From contig DBDH01000040.1 of the NCBI GenBank assembly GCA_002293455.1, positions 29,760 through 35,535 of the forward strand: a DNA stretch of 5,776 nucleotides. The letters are read 5' to 3'. This DNA comes from Treponema sp. UBA937. GTDB taxonomy: Bacteria; Spirochaetota; Spirochaetia; Treponematales; Breznakiellaceae. The notes under the pieces were generated by a model. That model saw nothing but the letters and a program-made list of their open reading frames with translations, had not been told where the DNA came from and did no database searches. The translations under genes and the position numbers were made by a program. This document shows, piece by piece, positions 1-5,776 of this stretch. The first letter of the stretch is position 1. Every line of letters starts with the position of its first letter.

Positions 1-179
1 AAGACGCAATTGCTTACGCACGCAAAGAAGGCCGAGAAGACGGACGTGAGGAAGGTATAGAGTTCGGTATGGCAAGAGGCCGTTATGATGAACAGGACTA
101 TATTCTTGGTCTGCTAGACCAAGGGTTTTCCACAGATGAAATTAGACAACGGATTTATTCCGAAAGAAAGAGTACTTGA
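1..179 (+). CDS. C-terminal fragment of a probable Rpn-family (PD-(D/E)XK) nuclease/transposase-like protein
   Basis: The reading frame is open from the window edge (first whole codon at 3) to TGA at 177-179, leaving 58 residues. Residues 7-26 of the fragment form five tetrapeptide units of the pattern R-x-x-G (RKEG, REDG, REEG, IEFG, MARG). They are followed by a short helical tail that reads LGLLDQGFSTDEIRQRI. A basic/acidic Gly-punctuated repeat followed by a 'leu-x-x-G-x-s-x-eei' helix is the usual end of Rpn-family recombination-promoting nucleases and related PD-(D/E)XK putative transposases, which are common in Treponema and other anaerobes. The catalytic domain would lie upstream, outside the window, so the family call rests on the tail alone. 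The repeats are encoded by near-repeated 12-bp units at 21-80. Another protein with a charged coiled tail is possible. Confidence 0.5.
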   Translation, partial: DAIAYARKEGREDGREEGIEFGMARGRYDEQDYILGLLDQGFSTDEIRQRIYSERKST

Positions 180-188
180 AGATACATG

Positions 189-213
189 ATTCTATATTTC
201 CGCAGCATAGAAT
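189..213. repeat. Short inverted repeat in the gap before ispH
   Basis: ATTCTAT (189-195) and ATAGAAT (207-213) are perfect 7-bp inverted arms around an 11-nt spacer, just after the stop of the upstream gene. A run of five T lies further on at about 225-229, too far away for a classical terminator. It could be a weak terminator remnant, a protein-binding dyad or chance. The 64-bp gap holds no clear sigma-70 promoter that I can support. Confidence 0.25.
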
Positions 214-243
214 ATCGTTATGGGTTTTTGATGATTGACACCT

Positions 244-1101
244 ATGAAAATAATTAAAGCAAATGTATTGGGCTATTGTATGGGCGTCCGGAGAGCGGTT
301 GATAAAGCTCTTGCCGCGGCGAAGAATCCTCTTGGCAAAAAGGTTTTTACCGCCGGGCCGCTTATTCATAATCCCAGAGTTGTGGAGTGTCTCCAAAAGC
401 AAGGGATCGACATTCTGGATGATGAGAATATTCCCGAAACTCTGGAGGGTTCTGCCGTGATTATTCGCGCGCATGGAATAAGTCCTCAATTGGAAGCGTC
501 ACTGAAACAAAAACAGGCCGATATCATCGACGCGACTTGCCCAAAAGTGAAGGCGAATCAACTGAAAGCCCGGCAATTCTCGGAGAAAGGGTACGCCGTT
601 TTTTTAGCGGGAGAAAAGCATCACGGGGAAATAGTCGGGCTTATGGGTTACTGCCCCGGCTGTATTGTGGCGGAAAACGCCGATGAAGCAACGCGGCTGG
701 CGGAAGCCTTGTATCAAAAAAAACCGGAATCTGCCTGTGTTCTCATCGGGCAAACCACGGTTTCCAAAGAAGAATACGATGCCGTAGGCAGGGAAATACA
801 ATCGTTTTTTCCGCATCTTATCATTGTTGACGCAATCTGTAACGCGACAACGGAACGGCAGGAAGCCCTCCGCCGTCTTTGCCGCGAGGCGGACGCGGTG
901 TTAATTGCGGGCAGTAAGGGATCGGCAAACACGAAGCGGCTCTTGAGAATTGCCCAGGACATGGGAAACCCGGCCTGGCTTGTAGAAGGAAAAGACGATG
1001 TTCCCGTTGAAATCCGCAAATATGAAACAGTCGGCATCAGCGCGGGCGCTTCGACGCCCGAAGAAGTTATCGAAGAAATTGAAGAGGCTTTAGGGCAATA
1101 A
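244..1101 (+). CDS. ispH: 4-hydroxy-3-methylbut-2-enyl diphosphate reductase (IspH)
   Basis: IspH is a cytoplasmic iron-sulfur enzyme that reduces HMBPP to IPP and DMAPP, the last step of the MEP isoprenoid pathway. The 285-residue product covers the whole family. The three cluster cysteines are C12 (in GYCMGV), C99 (in DATCPKV) and C199 (in DAICNATTERQ). Substrate-pocket residues are also recognisable: H42 in GPLIHN, H77 in RAHG, H127 and E129 in HHGE, T171-T172 in GQTTVS, S227 and N229 in GSKGSAN, and S270 in AGAS. ATG at 244 is preferred because it places the first cysteine at residue 12, as in E. coli IspH. An in-frame TTG at 235 would add only three residues. Neither start has a good Shine-Dalgarno sequence, so initiation may be weak or leader-dependent. 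The 3' end overlaps the convergent minus-strand gene by 12 bp. The family call is firm. Confidence 0.97.
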   Translation: MKIIKANVLGYCMGVRRAVDKALAAAKNPLGKKVFTAGPLIHNPRVVECLQKQGIDILDDENIPETLEGSAVIIRAHGISPQLEASLKQKQADIIDATCPKVKANQLKARQFSEKGYAVFLAGEKHHGEIVGLMGYCPGCIVAENADEATRLAEALYQKKPESACVLIGQTTVSKEEYDAVGREIQSFFPHLIIVDAICNATTERQEALRRLCREADAVLIAGSKGSANTKRLLRIAQDMGNPAWLVEGKDDVPVEIRKYETVGISAGASTPEEVIEEIEEALGQ

Positions 1102-1527
1102 TTCCCGGAAAATCTGAGTAACAGGACTGTTGTGTTCGTATAAATATCGAAGATACGCTGTATTCCCGAGCCGCCGTCTTTCCCACAGGGCTTCTTTCTG
1201 GACTTCCGCCGCGAGTTTTGCGGAACTCTCCGCGTCAAGGATTTCCCTCACTTGAGAAAAAAAATATGTTCCGCAGGGAAGTTCAACGATTGCGCCGGCA
1301 TCTGACATATCTTTTTTCATCATGCCTACCCACCGGGGCTGTTCCAGCAGTTTTGATAAAACAGGTTCGATGCTTTTGCCTTGTACATCATCAATTTCAA
1401 ACATAATCAGTATTTCTTCCGCGTCCTCCGGAAACGTGAAGAAAGGCAGATCGATTTTTGTGTACTCAAGATGCTTCCGAAGATCGAGGGCAAAGTAATT
1501 CAGGTTTTGCATGACACAATAATACAT
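1090..1527 (-). CDS. Conserved-looking hypothetical protein, 145 residues
   Basis: I do not recognise this gene. The frame runs on the minus strand from ATG at 1527 to TAA at 1092-1090. It fills the space between ispH and the lipoprotein gene, where the plus strand offers only short shadow frames. The product is soluble, with no signal peptide or membrane segment. It has a hydrophobic/acidic N-terminal half (PFFTFPEDAEEILIMFEIDD), a middle ending in LPCGTYFFSQ, and a charged helical C-terminal half that ends in FRELLP. The mix of aromatic and charged segments looks like a folded cytoplasmic protein. An alternative start at 1512 (MQNLNYF) would give 140 residues. Neither start has a clear ribosome binding site, and a run of nine A lies directly before the 1527 start. 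Its stop overlaps the 3' end of ispH and it is divergent from the lipoprotein gene, so it is probably transcribed alone. Confidence 0.75.
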   Translation of the reverse strand: MYYCVMQNLNYFALDLRKHLEYTKIDLPFFTFPEDAEEILIMFEIDDVQGKSIEPVLSKLLEQPRWVGMMKKDMSDAGAIVELPCGTYFFSQVREILDAESSAKLAAEVQKEALWERRRLGNTAYLRYLYEHNSPVTQIFRELLP

Positions 1528-1589
1528 TTTTTTTTCATTTCATTAAAGCGTTCTGCATATTGATGCCATATAATAAGCGGAGGCACACA

Positions 1590-2597
1590 ATGAAAAAAAC
1601 ATCGATCATTTTTATGTTACTTGCGCTTGGATTCAGCTGCGTTTTTACAGCCTGTTCAACGGATTCGGCGATACAGCCTATTTTCAGCGCAGGCAGTACA
1701 GGTCCGGAATTTACTGGATACAAGGCCGTATCTTCTGGCTTTGAGTTCACATTTTCTCACCCGGTAAAAGTGCTGAATGCCGCATTTAATCCCCATAAAA
1801 AAGTGATCGGCATTGAAGACGGAACATCGGTAAAAATTGAGCTTCAAGCGGGTTTGGGAGAAGGACAAAAACTCACCGCCAATATTTTGGTGGAAGATGA
1901 ACACGGAAATACTTTGAATGTGCTTGTTCCTGTCAGGAGCCGGAACGACCGAATGCCGAAAATGTTGATTAATGAAGTGCGGACCGAATACGCAAAACCC
2001 CAGGTCGAGTTTATTGAATTCAAAACTGATACTGCCGGCAGCCTGGGAGCGCTCCGGGTTTTTGCCGCGGGAATCAGCCTTGAAGAACCGATTTTTGAAT
2101 TTCCGCCCGCGGAAGTGAGGGCCGGCGAATACATCGTTCTGTATCTGCGGAAACTGGACCCCGCAAGTGTTGATGAAACCGGAGATGATTTAGCCCTTTC
2201 TCCCGGAGTGGAAACATCTCCCCATGCAAGAGAATTCTGGGTTCCCGGCACGGAAAGACTTACCCGAAAAACAGACATTCTTTTTATCAAAAATCAGGAT
2301 GATCACATTATTGACGCGGTAATGATGAGTGAAAACCAGAATACTGAATGGTCAAAGAAAAACCTTGCCGCGGCGGCAGAACTTTTAGGCAGCACTACCG
2401 CCTGGATTGCCGATGAAGCTGATATTCCGGGACCGGTTCACGCGTTTTCCAGCCAATACACCACAGCTACAAGAACGATTTGCCGGGATGAATCAGTTCC
2501 GGACAGCAATACGGCAAACGATTGGTATGTTACCGCAACGAGCAGCGCAACGCCGGGGGCCGCGAACAGCACGAAAAGGCATGAACCTAAAAGTTAA
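1590..2597 (+). CDS. Secreted lipoprotein with a lamin-tail (LTD)-like C-terminal domain
   Basis: The 335-residue product begins with a lipoprotein signal peptide: basic MKK, a hydrophobic core of about 15 residues, then VFTAC with the probable lipidated cysteine at C22. Phe at -3 departs from the strict Leu lipobox but fits the relaxed spirochaetal one. Residues of about 27-120 are rich in beta-strand patterns and may form an Ig-like domain. From about residue 125 (MLINEVRTEY, then EFIEFKT, AGEYIVLYL, ILFIKNQDDHIIDAV) to the end motif ATPGAAN (320-326), the order of motifs resembles lamin-tail domains, which occur in many secreted bacterial proteins. The start is ATG at 1590, supported by the Shine-Dalgarno sequence GCGGAGG at 1577-1583, six bases upstream. 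In-frame ATGs at 1560 and 1563 would put charged residues before the signal peptide. The exact function is unknown. It is likely anchored in a membrane facing the periplasm or the cell surface. Confidence 0.88.
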   Translation: MKKTSIIFMLLALGFSCVFTACSTDSAIQPIFSAGSTGPEFTGYKAVSSGFEFTFSHPVKVLNAAFNPHKKVIGIEDGTSVKIELQAGLGEGQKLTANILVEDEHGNTLNVLVPVRSRNDRMPKMLINEVRTEYAKPQVEFIEFKTDTAGSLGALRVFAAGISLEEPIFEFPPAEVRAGEYIVLYLRKLDPASVDETGDDLALSPGVETSPHAREFWVPGTERLTRKTDILFIKNQDDHIIDAVMMSENQNTEWSKKNLAAAAELLGSTTAWIADEADIPGPVHAFSSQYTTATRTICRDESVPDSNTANDWYVTATSSATPGAANSTKRHEPKS

Positions 2598-2631
2598 ACT
2601 TGCTTCAACGTTCGGTTAACCCTATACATCA

Positions 2632-2674
2632 TTTCCCTCTGCATTTATAGTATCAATATATACGCAGAGGGAAA
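2632..2674 (+). promoter_or_regulatory. Hairpin that would sequester the murJ ribosome binding site
   Basis: TTTCCCTCTGC (2632-2642) and GCAGAGGGAAA (2664-2674) are perfect 11-bp inverted arms separated by 21 A/T-rich bases. The downstream arm contains the murJ Shine-Dalgarno sequence (AGAGGG, 2666-2671), and the stem ends two bases before the ATG at 2677. In RNA the upstream CCCTCT acts as an anti-Shine-Dalgarno, so folding should reduce murJ translation. Six of the eleven pairs are G-C. No T run follows on either strand, so an intrinsic terminator is unlikely. A DNA operator with two half-sites is the main alternative. The repeat is directly visible; the regulatory role is inferred. Confidence 0.55.
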
Positions 2675-2676
2675 AC

Positions 2677-4275
2677 ATGGAAACAGAGCACGCTGATGAA
2701 AAACAAAAAACCGTTTCTTCAAAGTCGCTGATACGGCAAGGGACATTTCTTTCGCTGTTGACCTTTATCTCAAGGATTCTGGGCCTGGTTCGGGAGATGA
2801 CCAAAGCCGCGTTCCTGGGAACGAGCGCTCTTTCCGATGCTTTTTCCGTAGCGTTTATGATTCCAAATCTTTTCCGCCGCCTTTTTGCCGAAGGGTCGAT
2901 CTCGGTGGCCTTTATTCCGACTTTCAAGGAATACCTCTTGGAAGGAGACGTCCAAAAAACGAAAGAGTTTCTTTCTTCCACGCTGACTTTTCTTACGTTT
3001 TTTGTAAGCCTTACGGTTGCCGCCGGGATGATCGCGGTTCCTTATATTATGCCGATCTTCGGAATGGAGGCTTTTGATGAAACCGTTCTGCTTACAAGAA
3101 TCATGTTTCCCTTCCTAGCTTTTATTTCCCTTGCCGCTTTGTTCCAGGGAATATTAAATACGGTCCGGGTTTTTGCCCCGGCGGGTATCGCGCCGATTCT
3201 GCTTAATGTTGTTACGATTTTGTGCGCGTATGTTCTAAGTCCTCGTATGGCAAATCCCGCGCGTGCTATGGCTGTCGGTATTATCATCGGAGGATTCTTG
3301 GAAGCGGCAATTCAATTTCCGTTTGTGTTAAAAAAGGGATTTCGGGTTTGCTTTACCGGCATAAAAAAAGCTATGCGGAATCCGGGGACGAAAAAGATTC
3401 TCCGGCTTATCGGGCCTACTATTATTGGGATGGCGGCTTATCAGTTAAATGATCTTGTTTCCACAGCTTTGGCGGGAAATGCCGGAGAAGGCGTGGTTTC
3501 CAGTCTGCAATATTCCCTGCGCCTTCAGGAATTGATCCTCGGCGTTTTTGCGGTTTCTCTTGGAACCGTTCTCCTTCCCGATTTGGCTGAATACGCAAAA
3601 ACCTTTCAATGGAAACTCTTTAACGAACGCTTGATGTTTGCTATAGACATCATGGCCTTTATCAGTATTCCCTTCACATTTTTTGCGCTGCAGGAAGGCG
3701 AATATATCATCCGGCTTTTGTATCAGAACCGTAATTTTACCGAAGAATCGGTCAGGCTGACTTTGTACGCGTTTAAGTTTCATATTATTGGATTATTTTT
3801 CATCGCGCTTAACCGGATTCTGGCTCCGGCTTTTTACGCTCAGAGCAATTCCAAATCGCCAACCTTGGCGGGAATTATCTCCTTTGCGGCAAATATCCTG
3901 CTGGCATCACTGTTGGCAGTTCCCATGAAAGGAAGCGGAATCGCCCTCGCTCTGACAGCGGCAAGCGGCATTAACACGGCGGCGCTTCTTTTCTTCCTCA
4001 AGAAAAATCCTGAAATCAATGTAAAACAAGTTCTGACATCAACCCTGGGATATTCCTTTAAAATGGCGCTTTTTTCTTTCGTATCAATTATTCCTGTGTA
4101 TTTTTTAAGCCCAATCGTAAAAAACGTATTTGCCGGAAAAGGCAGATTGATTTCTTACGGCGCGCCTCTGTGTATTCTCGCCTTATTGTTTTTCGGCCTG
4201 GGTCTACTTTTGCTGATTCTGACAAAAGATAAACAGACCAAGGCTTTGTTAGGCATGTTCCGAAAGAATGGATAA
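2677..4275 (+). CDS. murJ: Lipid II flippase MurJ (MviN family)
   Basis: MurJ is an inner-membrane MOP-superfamily transporter that moves lipid II, the undecaprenyl-linked peptidoglycan precursor, to the outer face of the membrane. The 532-residue product is close to the usual 500-550 and is made almost wholly of hydrophobic helices (about 14 expected for the family). The N-terminal signature is complete: SRILGLVRE with R33 and R39, SDAF with D54, and NLFRRLFAEG with R67, R68 and E72. These match E. coli R18, R24, D39, R52, R53 and E57 with a constant offset of 15 caused by a short hydrophilic N-terminal extension. R282 in YSLRLQE matches the essential E. coli R270. FYAQSNSKSP matches the later 'FYA...KTP' motif. 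ATG at 2677 has the Shine-Dalgarno sequence AGAGGG at 2666-2671, buried in an inverted repeat. The gene lies 79 bp after the lipoprotein gene, so it may be cotranscribed with it. Confidence 0.96.
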   Translation: METEHADEKQKTVSSKSLIRQGTFLSLLTFISRILGLVREMTKAAFLGTSALSDAFSVAFMIPNLFRRLFAEGSISVAFIPTFKEYLLEGDVQKTKEFLSSTLTFLTFFVSLTVAAGMIAVPYIMPIFGMEAFDETVLLTRIMFPFLAFISLAALFQGILNTVRVFAPAGIAPILLNVVTILCAYVLSPRMANPARAMAVGIIIGGFLEAAIQFPFVLKKGFRVCFTGIKKAMRNPGTKKILRLIGPTIIGMAAYQLNDLVSTALAGNAGEGVVSSLQYSLRLQELILGVFAVSLGTVLLPDLAEYAKTFQWKLFNERLMFAIDIMAFISIPFTFFALQEGEYIIRLLYQNRNFTEESVRLTLYAFKFHIIGLFFIALNRILAPAFYAQSNSKSPTLAGIISFAANILLASLLAVPMKGSGIALALTAASGINTAALLFFLKKNPEINVKQVLTSTLGYSFKMALFSFVSIIPVYFLSPIVKNVFAGKGRLISYGAPLCILALLFFGLGLLLLILTKDKQTKALLGMFRKNG

Positions 4276-4299
4276 AACCGGCATACTTTATCTTTTTTT
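4271..4299 (+). terminator. Weak candidate intrinsic terminator after murJ
   Basis: GATAAA (4271-4276) and TTTATC (4287-4292) form a 6-bp inverted repeat around a 10-nt loop, followed directly by seven T (4293-4299). The murJ stop codon lies inside the first arm. The position and the T run fit a terminator, but the stem is short and A/T-rich, so efficiency is doubtful. It would separate murJ from the downstream promoter at 4310. Confidence 0.35.
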
Positions 4300-4309
4300 A
4301 CGTGATTAC

Positions 4310-4338
4310 TTGACAGTGCATCATGCTTTAATTATACT
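4310..4338 (+). promoter_or_regulatory. Sigma-70-type promoter for the regulator/LeuC-like operon
   Basis: A consensus -35 TTGACA (4310-4315) is separated by exactly 17 bp from the -10 TATACT (4333-4338, five of six matches). Transcription would start near 4345, giving a leader of about 25 nt that still contains the Shine-Dalgarno sequence AAAGGA at 4359-4364. This is by far the best promoter in the window. The spacer contains a small dyad, GCAT-C-ATGC (4318-4326). Confidence 0.8.
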
Positions 4339-4353
4339 AAAGTAAGTACAGTA
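4335..4353. promoter_or_regulatory. Candidate operator: TACT/AGTA repeat cluster over the -10 and start site
   Basis: TACT-AA-AGTA (4335-4344) is a perfect dyad overlapping the -10 box. It is followed by two more AGTA copies at 4345-4348 and 4350-4353. A further TACT at 4307-4310 touches the -35 box, and the 6-bp arms ATTACT (4305-4310) and AGTAAT (4350-4355) flank the whole promoter. A repressor bound here would block RNA polymerase. The adjacent XRE protein is the natural candidate, as such regulators often control themselves. The repeats are seen; their function is inferred, and short A/T-rich repeats can arise by chance. Confidence 0.35.
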
Positions 4354-4369
4354 ATATTAAAGGAAATGT

Positions 4370-4942
4370 ATGCGGTATTGGTTTGGAGAAAAAATCCGTA
4401 CGATTAGGGAACGGAAAGGATTTACCTTAAAGGATGTAGCGGAAAAAGCGGGCGTCAGCGAAAGTCTCGTTTCTCAGATTGAACGAAACAGGGTTTCGCC
4501 TGCCATTGATACGCTTCTTTCCCTGGCGGATGTCCTGGACCTGGATTTGGAATATCTCTTTTCCGATTACAGAAAAGAACGGCTTGTAAGAATCACCCGG
4601 AAGAATGAGCGGGAAACCTTCACCCGGCCGGGTGTTCTGTACGAACGTTTGGCGCAGCTCGAAAGTTCCAAACATCAGGATGGCATTGAATCGTATTATA
4701 TTACAATTGATGCGGGCCAGCAAAGCAAAAGTAAAGAATACGGCCATCCCGGATGGGAACTGGGAATTGTGATAGATGGAACTGCGGAACTGACCATCGG
4801 GAATCAGCGTTATGAACTTGTTCCCGGCGATTCCATAAGTTTCCGTTCCGATGCTCCGCATGTTGTTTCCAATCCCGGAACAAGCCCGCTGAAAATTTTG
4901 TGGGTTATCACTCCTCCGAAAGGAGAAATTAGTAACTTTTAA
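4370..4942 (+). CDS. XRE-family transcriptional regulator with C-terminal cupin domain
   Basis: This 190-residue protein combines a Cro/CI-type helix-turn-helix (residues about 6-65) with a cupin sensor domain (about 104-185). The helix-turn-helix is clear: FGEKIRTIRERKGFTLKDVA, then AGVSESLVSQIERN with the recognition helix at about 30-40, then SPAIDTLLSLADVL. The cupin shows motif 1 as HPGWELGIVIDG (H126, E130) and motif 2 as PGDSISF...APHVVSN (H164, N168). The usual first histidine of the HxH pair appears to be Y124, so metal binding may be altered or absent. Proteins of this build (PuuR-like architecture) commonly bind a small metabolite in the cupin and repress neighbouring catabolic or biosynthetic genes. 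ATG at 4370 is set by AAAGGA at 4359-4364. An ATG at 4366 opens only a short frame. The gene ends 10 bp before the LeuC-like gene, implying an operon. The ligand is unknown. Confidence 0.93.
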   Translation: MRYWFGEKIRTIRERKGFTLKDVAEKAGVSESLVSQIERNRVSPAIDTLLSLADVLDLDLEYLFSDYRKERLVRITRKNERETFTRPGVLYERLAQLESSKHQDGIESYYITIDAGQQSKSKEYGHPGWELGIVIDGTAELTIGNQRYELVPGDSISFRSDAPHVVSNPGTSPLKILWVITPPKGEISNF

Positions 4943-4952
4943 GGAGAAAATT

Positions 4953-5776
4953 ATGGGAAAGACTTTAGCAGAAAAAATCTTTGACGCCCATCTTGTGGAT
5001 CATCCTTTTGATGAAGCCTGGGTCCTGAAACTTGACGCGGTTTTTTGTCATGAAATAACCACTCCCATTGCGATTAACGATCTTGTAACAAAAAACATGG
5101 ATACGGTTTTTGATGCCGGAAAAATTAAAGCGGTGATCGATCATGTAACACCGGCGAAGGATTCTAAAACGGCTGAGCAGGGTAAAATCCTCCGTGATTG
5201 GGCGCGCCGTCATAATATAAAAGATTTTTTCGATATTGGCTGCAACGGCGTGTGTCACGCTATATTTCCGGAAAAAGGGTTTGTCCGGCCGGGATACACC
5301 ATCATCATGGGGGACAGCCACACCTGCACTCACGGAGCGTTCGGGGCTTTTGCGGCGGGAGTCGGCACTACCGATTTGGAAGTGGGAATCCTCAAAGGAG
5401 TCTGCGCTTTCAGGCATCCTGAAACGATCCGCGTTAATCTGACAGGAAGCCTTAAAAACGGTGTTTCCGCCAAAGACGTGATTCTTTTTGTTATCGGGAA
5501 ATTGAGCGTTTCCGGCGCTACTGATAAAGTCCTGGAATTCCGCGGTCCCGTAATCGATACCATGAGCATGGAAGGCCGGATGACTATTTGCAACATGGCA
5601 ATAGAAGCCGGAGCCACCTGCGGTATCTGTATGCCCGATGAAACTACGGTGAATTATCTTTGGCCCTTCATAGGACCGGACGGCGATAAAACATACACCG
5701 ATAAAAAAACCGCGCTGGAAGATTTTAAGAAATGGCAGAGTGATGATGATGCCGAATACGGCGAAACTTTCACCTT
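4953..5776 (+). CDS. Aconitase-superfamily dehydratase large subunit (LeuC-like), 3' end beyond window
   Basis: The frame is open from ATG 4953 to the window edge: 274 whole codons, roughly two thirds of a typical 420-470-residue LeuC. The Shine-Dalgarno sequence AAGGAG (4941-4946) overlaps the stop of the regulator gene. Family motifs appear in order: GKTLAEKIFDAH at the N-terminus, FCHEITTPIAIND (31-43), VIDHVTPAK (61-69), CNGVCHAIFPEKG (97-109), GDSHTCTHGAFGAFAAGVGT (120-139), and MEGRMTICNMAIEAGA followed by a PDETT motif. Family members isomerise 2-isopropylmalate, homocitrate, 2,3-dimethylmalate or related hydroxyacids by dehydration and rehydration on a 4Fe-4S cluster, usually with a separate small subunit. 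The three cluster cysteines lie in the C-terminal part, which is not visible here. Isopropylmalate dehydratase is the default call, but a cupin-type regulator directly upstream leaves a homoaconitase or dimethylmalate-dehydratase-like role open. A small-subunit gene is expected downstream. Confidence 0.9.
   Translation, partial: MGKTLAEKIFDAHLVDHPFDEAWVLKLDAVFCHEITTPIAINDLVTKNMDTVFDAGKIKAVIDHVTPAKDSKTAEQGKILRDWARRHNIKDFFDIGCNGVCHAIFPEKGFVRPGYTIIMGDSHTCTHGAFGAFAAGVGTTDLEVGILKGVCAFRHPETIRVNLTGSLKNGVSAKDVILFVIGKLSVSGATDKVLEFRGPVIDTMSMEGRMTICNMAIEAGATCGICMPDETTVNYLWPFIGPDGDKTYTDKKTALEDFKKWQSDDDAEYGETFT

Noticed and set aside
637..666. Extra cysteines C137 and C140 in IspH (GYCPGC)
   Set aside because: A cysteine after the MG(W/Y) motif occurs in many IspH proteins of anaerobes and Gram-positives, so a second cluster is not supported.
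714..1238. 174-residue minus-strand frame across the ispH 3' half
   Set aside because: It overlaps firmly identified ispH coding sequence and part of the 1090-1527 gene, and shows no protein-family pattern.
1569..1574. Perfect TATAAT hexamer upstream of the lipoprotein gene
   Set aside because: A start site 6-8 bases downstream would fall within or just after the Shine-Dalgarno sequence at 1577-1583, and no -35 box lies at 16-18 bp. It is probably chance in an A/T-rich gap.
2600..2628. Possible promoter before murJ (TTGCTT, 17 bp, TATACA)
   Set aside because: The spacing is right, but both hexamers match the consensus poorly (three and four of six). Worth noting only because its start would fall near the first arm of the hairpin.
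2632..2674. The murJ upstream inverted repeat as an intrinsic terminator
   Set aside because: No T run follows the stem on either strand, and the 21-nt loop is long. The overlap with the ribosome binding site explains the position better.
4965..5417. 150-residue open frame on the minus strand inside the LeuC-like gene
   Set aside because: It is a shadow of the plus-strand coding frame, which carries continuous family motifs.

Overview
The window reads as an ordinary stretch of bacterial chromosome of moderate G+C. A host-associated spirochaete of the Treponema type is the best guess. The hints are a lipoprotein with a relaxed, spirochaete-like lipobox, an Rpn/PD-(D/E)XK-type tail rich in Arg-Glu-Glu-Gly repeats, and the general style of the proteins. 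This assignment is inference. No rRNA, tRNA, CRISPR array or complete insertion sequence is visible.

Layout from left to right. (1) 1-179: the C-terminal end of a gene that starts outside the window, with a tetrapeptide-repeat tail typical of Rpn-family nuclease/transposase-like proteins. (2) 244-1101: ispH, the last enzyme of the MEP isoprenoid pathway. (3) 1090-1527, minus strand: a 145-residue protein of unknown function that converges on ispH and overlaps its 3' end by 12 bp. (4) 1590-2597: a secreted lipoprotein whose C-terminal part resembles a lamin-tail (LTD) domain. It is divergent from gene 3 across a 62-bp gap. (5) 2677-4275: murJ, the lipid II flippase. (6) 4370-4942: an XRE-type regulator with a C-terminal cupin domain. 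(7) 4953 to the window edge: the N-terminal 274 codons of an aconitase-superfamily (LeuC-like) dehydratase large subunit.

ispH and murJ are both conserved housekeeping genes linked through undecaprenyl-lipid metabolism: IspH supplies isoprenoid precursors and MurJ flips the undecaprenyl-linked peptidoglycan precursor. They are not in one operon here, because a minus-strand gene lies between them. The regulator and the LeuC-like gene are only 10 bp apart and share a near-consensus sigma-70 promoter at 4310-4338, so they look like one transcription unit. The cupin may sense a metabolite related to the dehydratase's pathway.

The most notable non-coding signal is a perfect 11-bp inverted repeat (2632-2642 / 2664-2674) just before murJ. 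Its downstream arm contains the murJ Shine-Dalgarno sequence, so the mRNA could fold to hide its own ribosome binding site. The second is a cluster of TACT/AGTA tetramers around the regulator's promoter, a candidate autoregulatory operator. I see no convincing wholly new system in this window.
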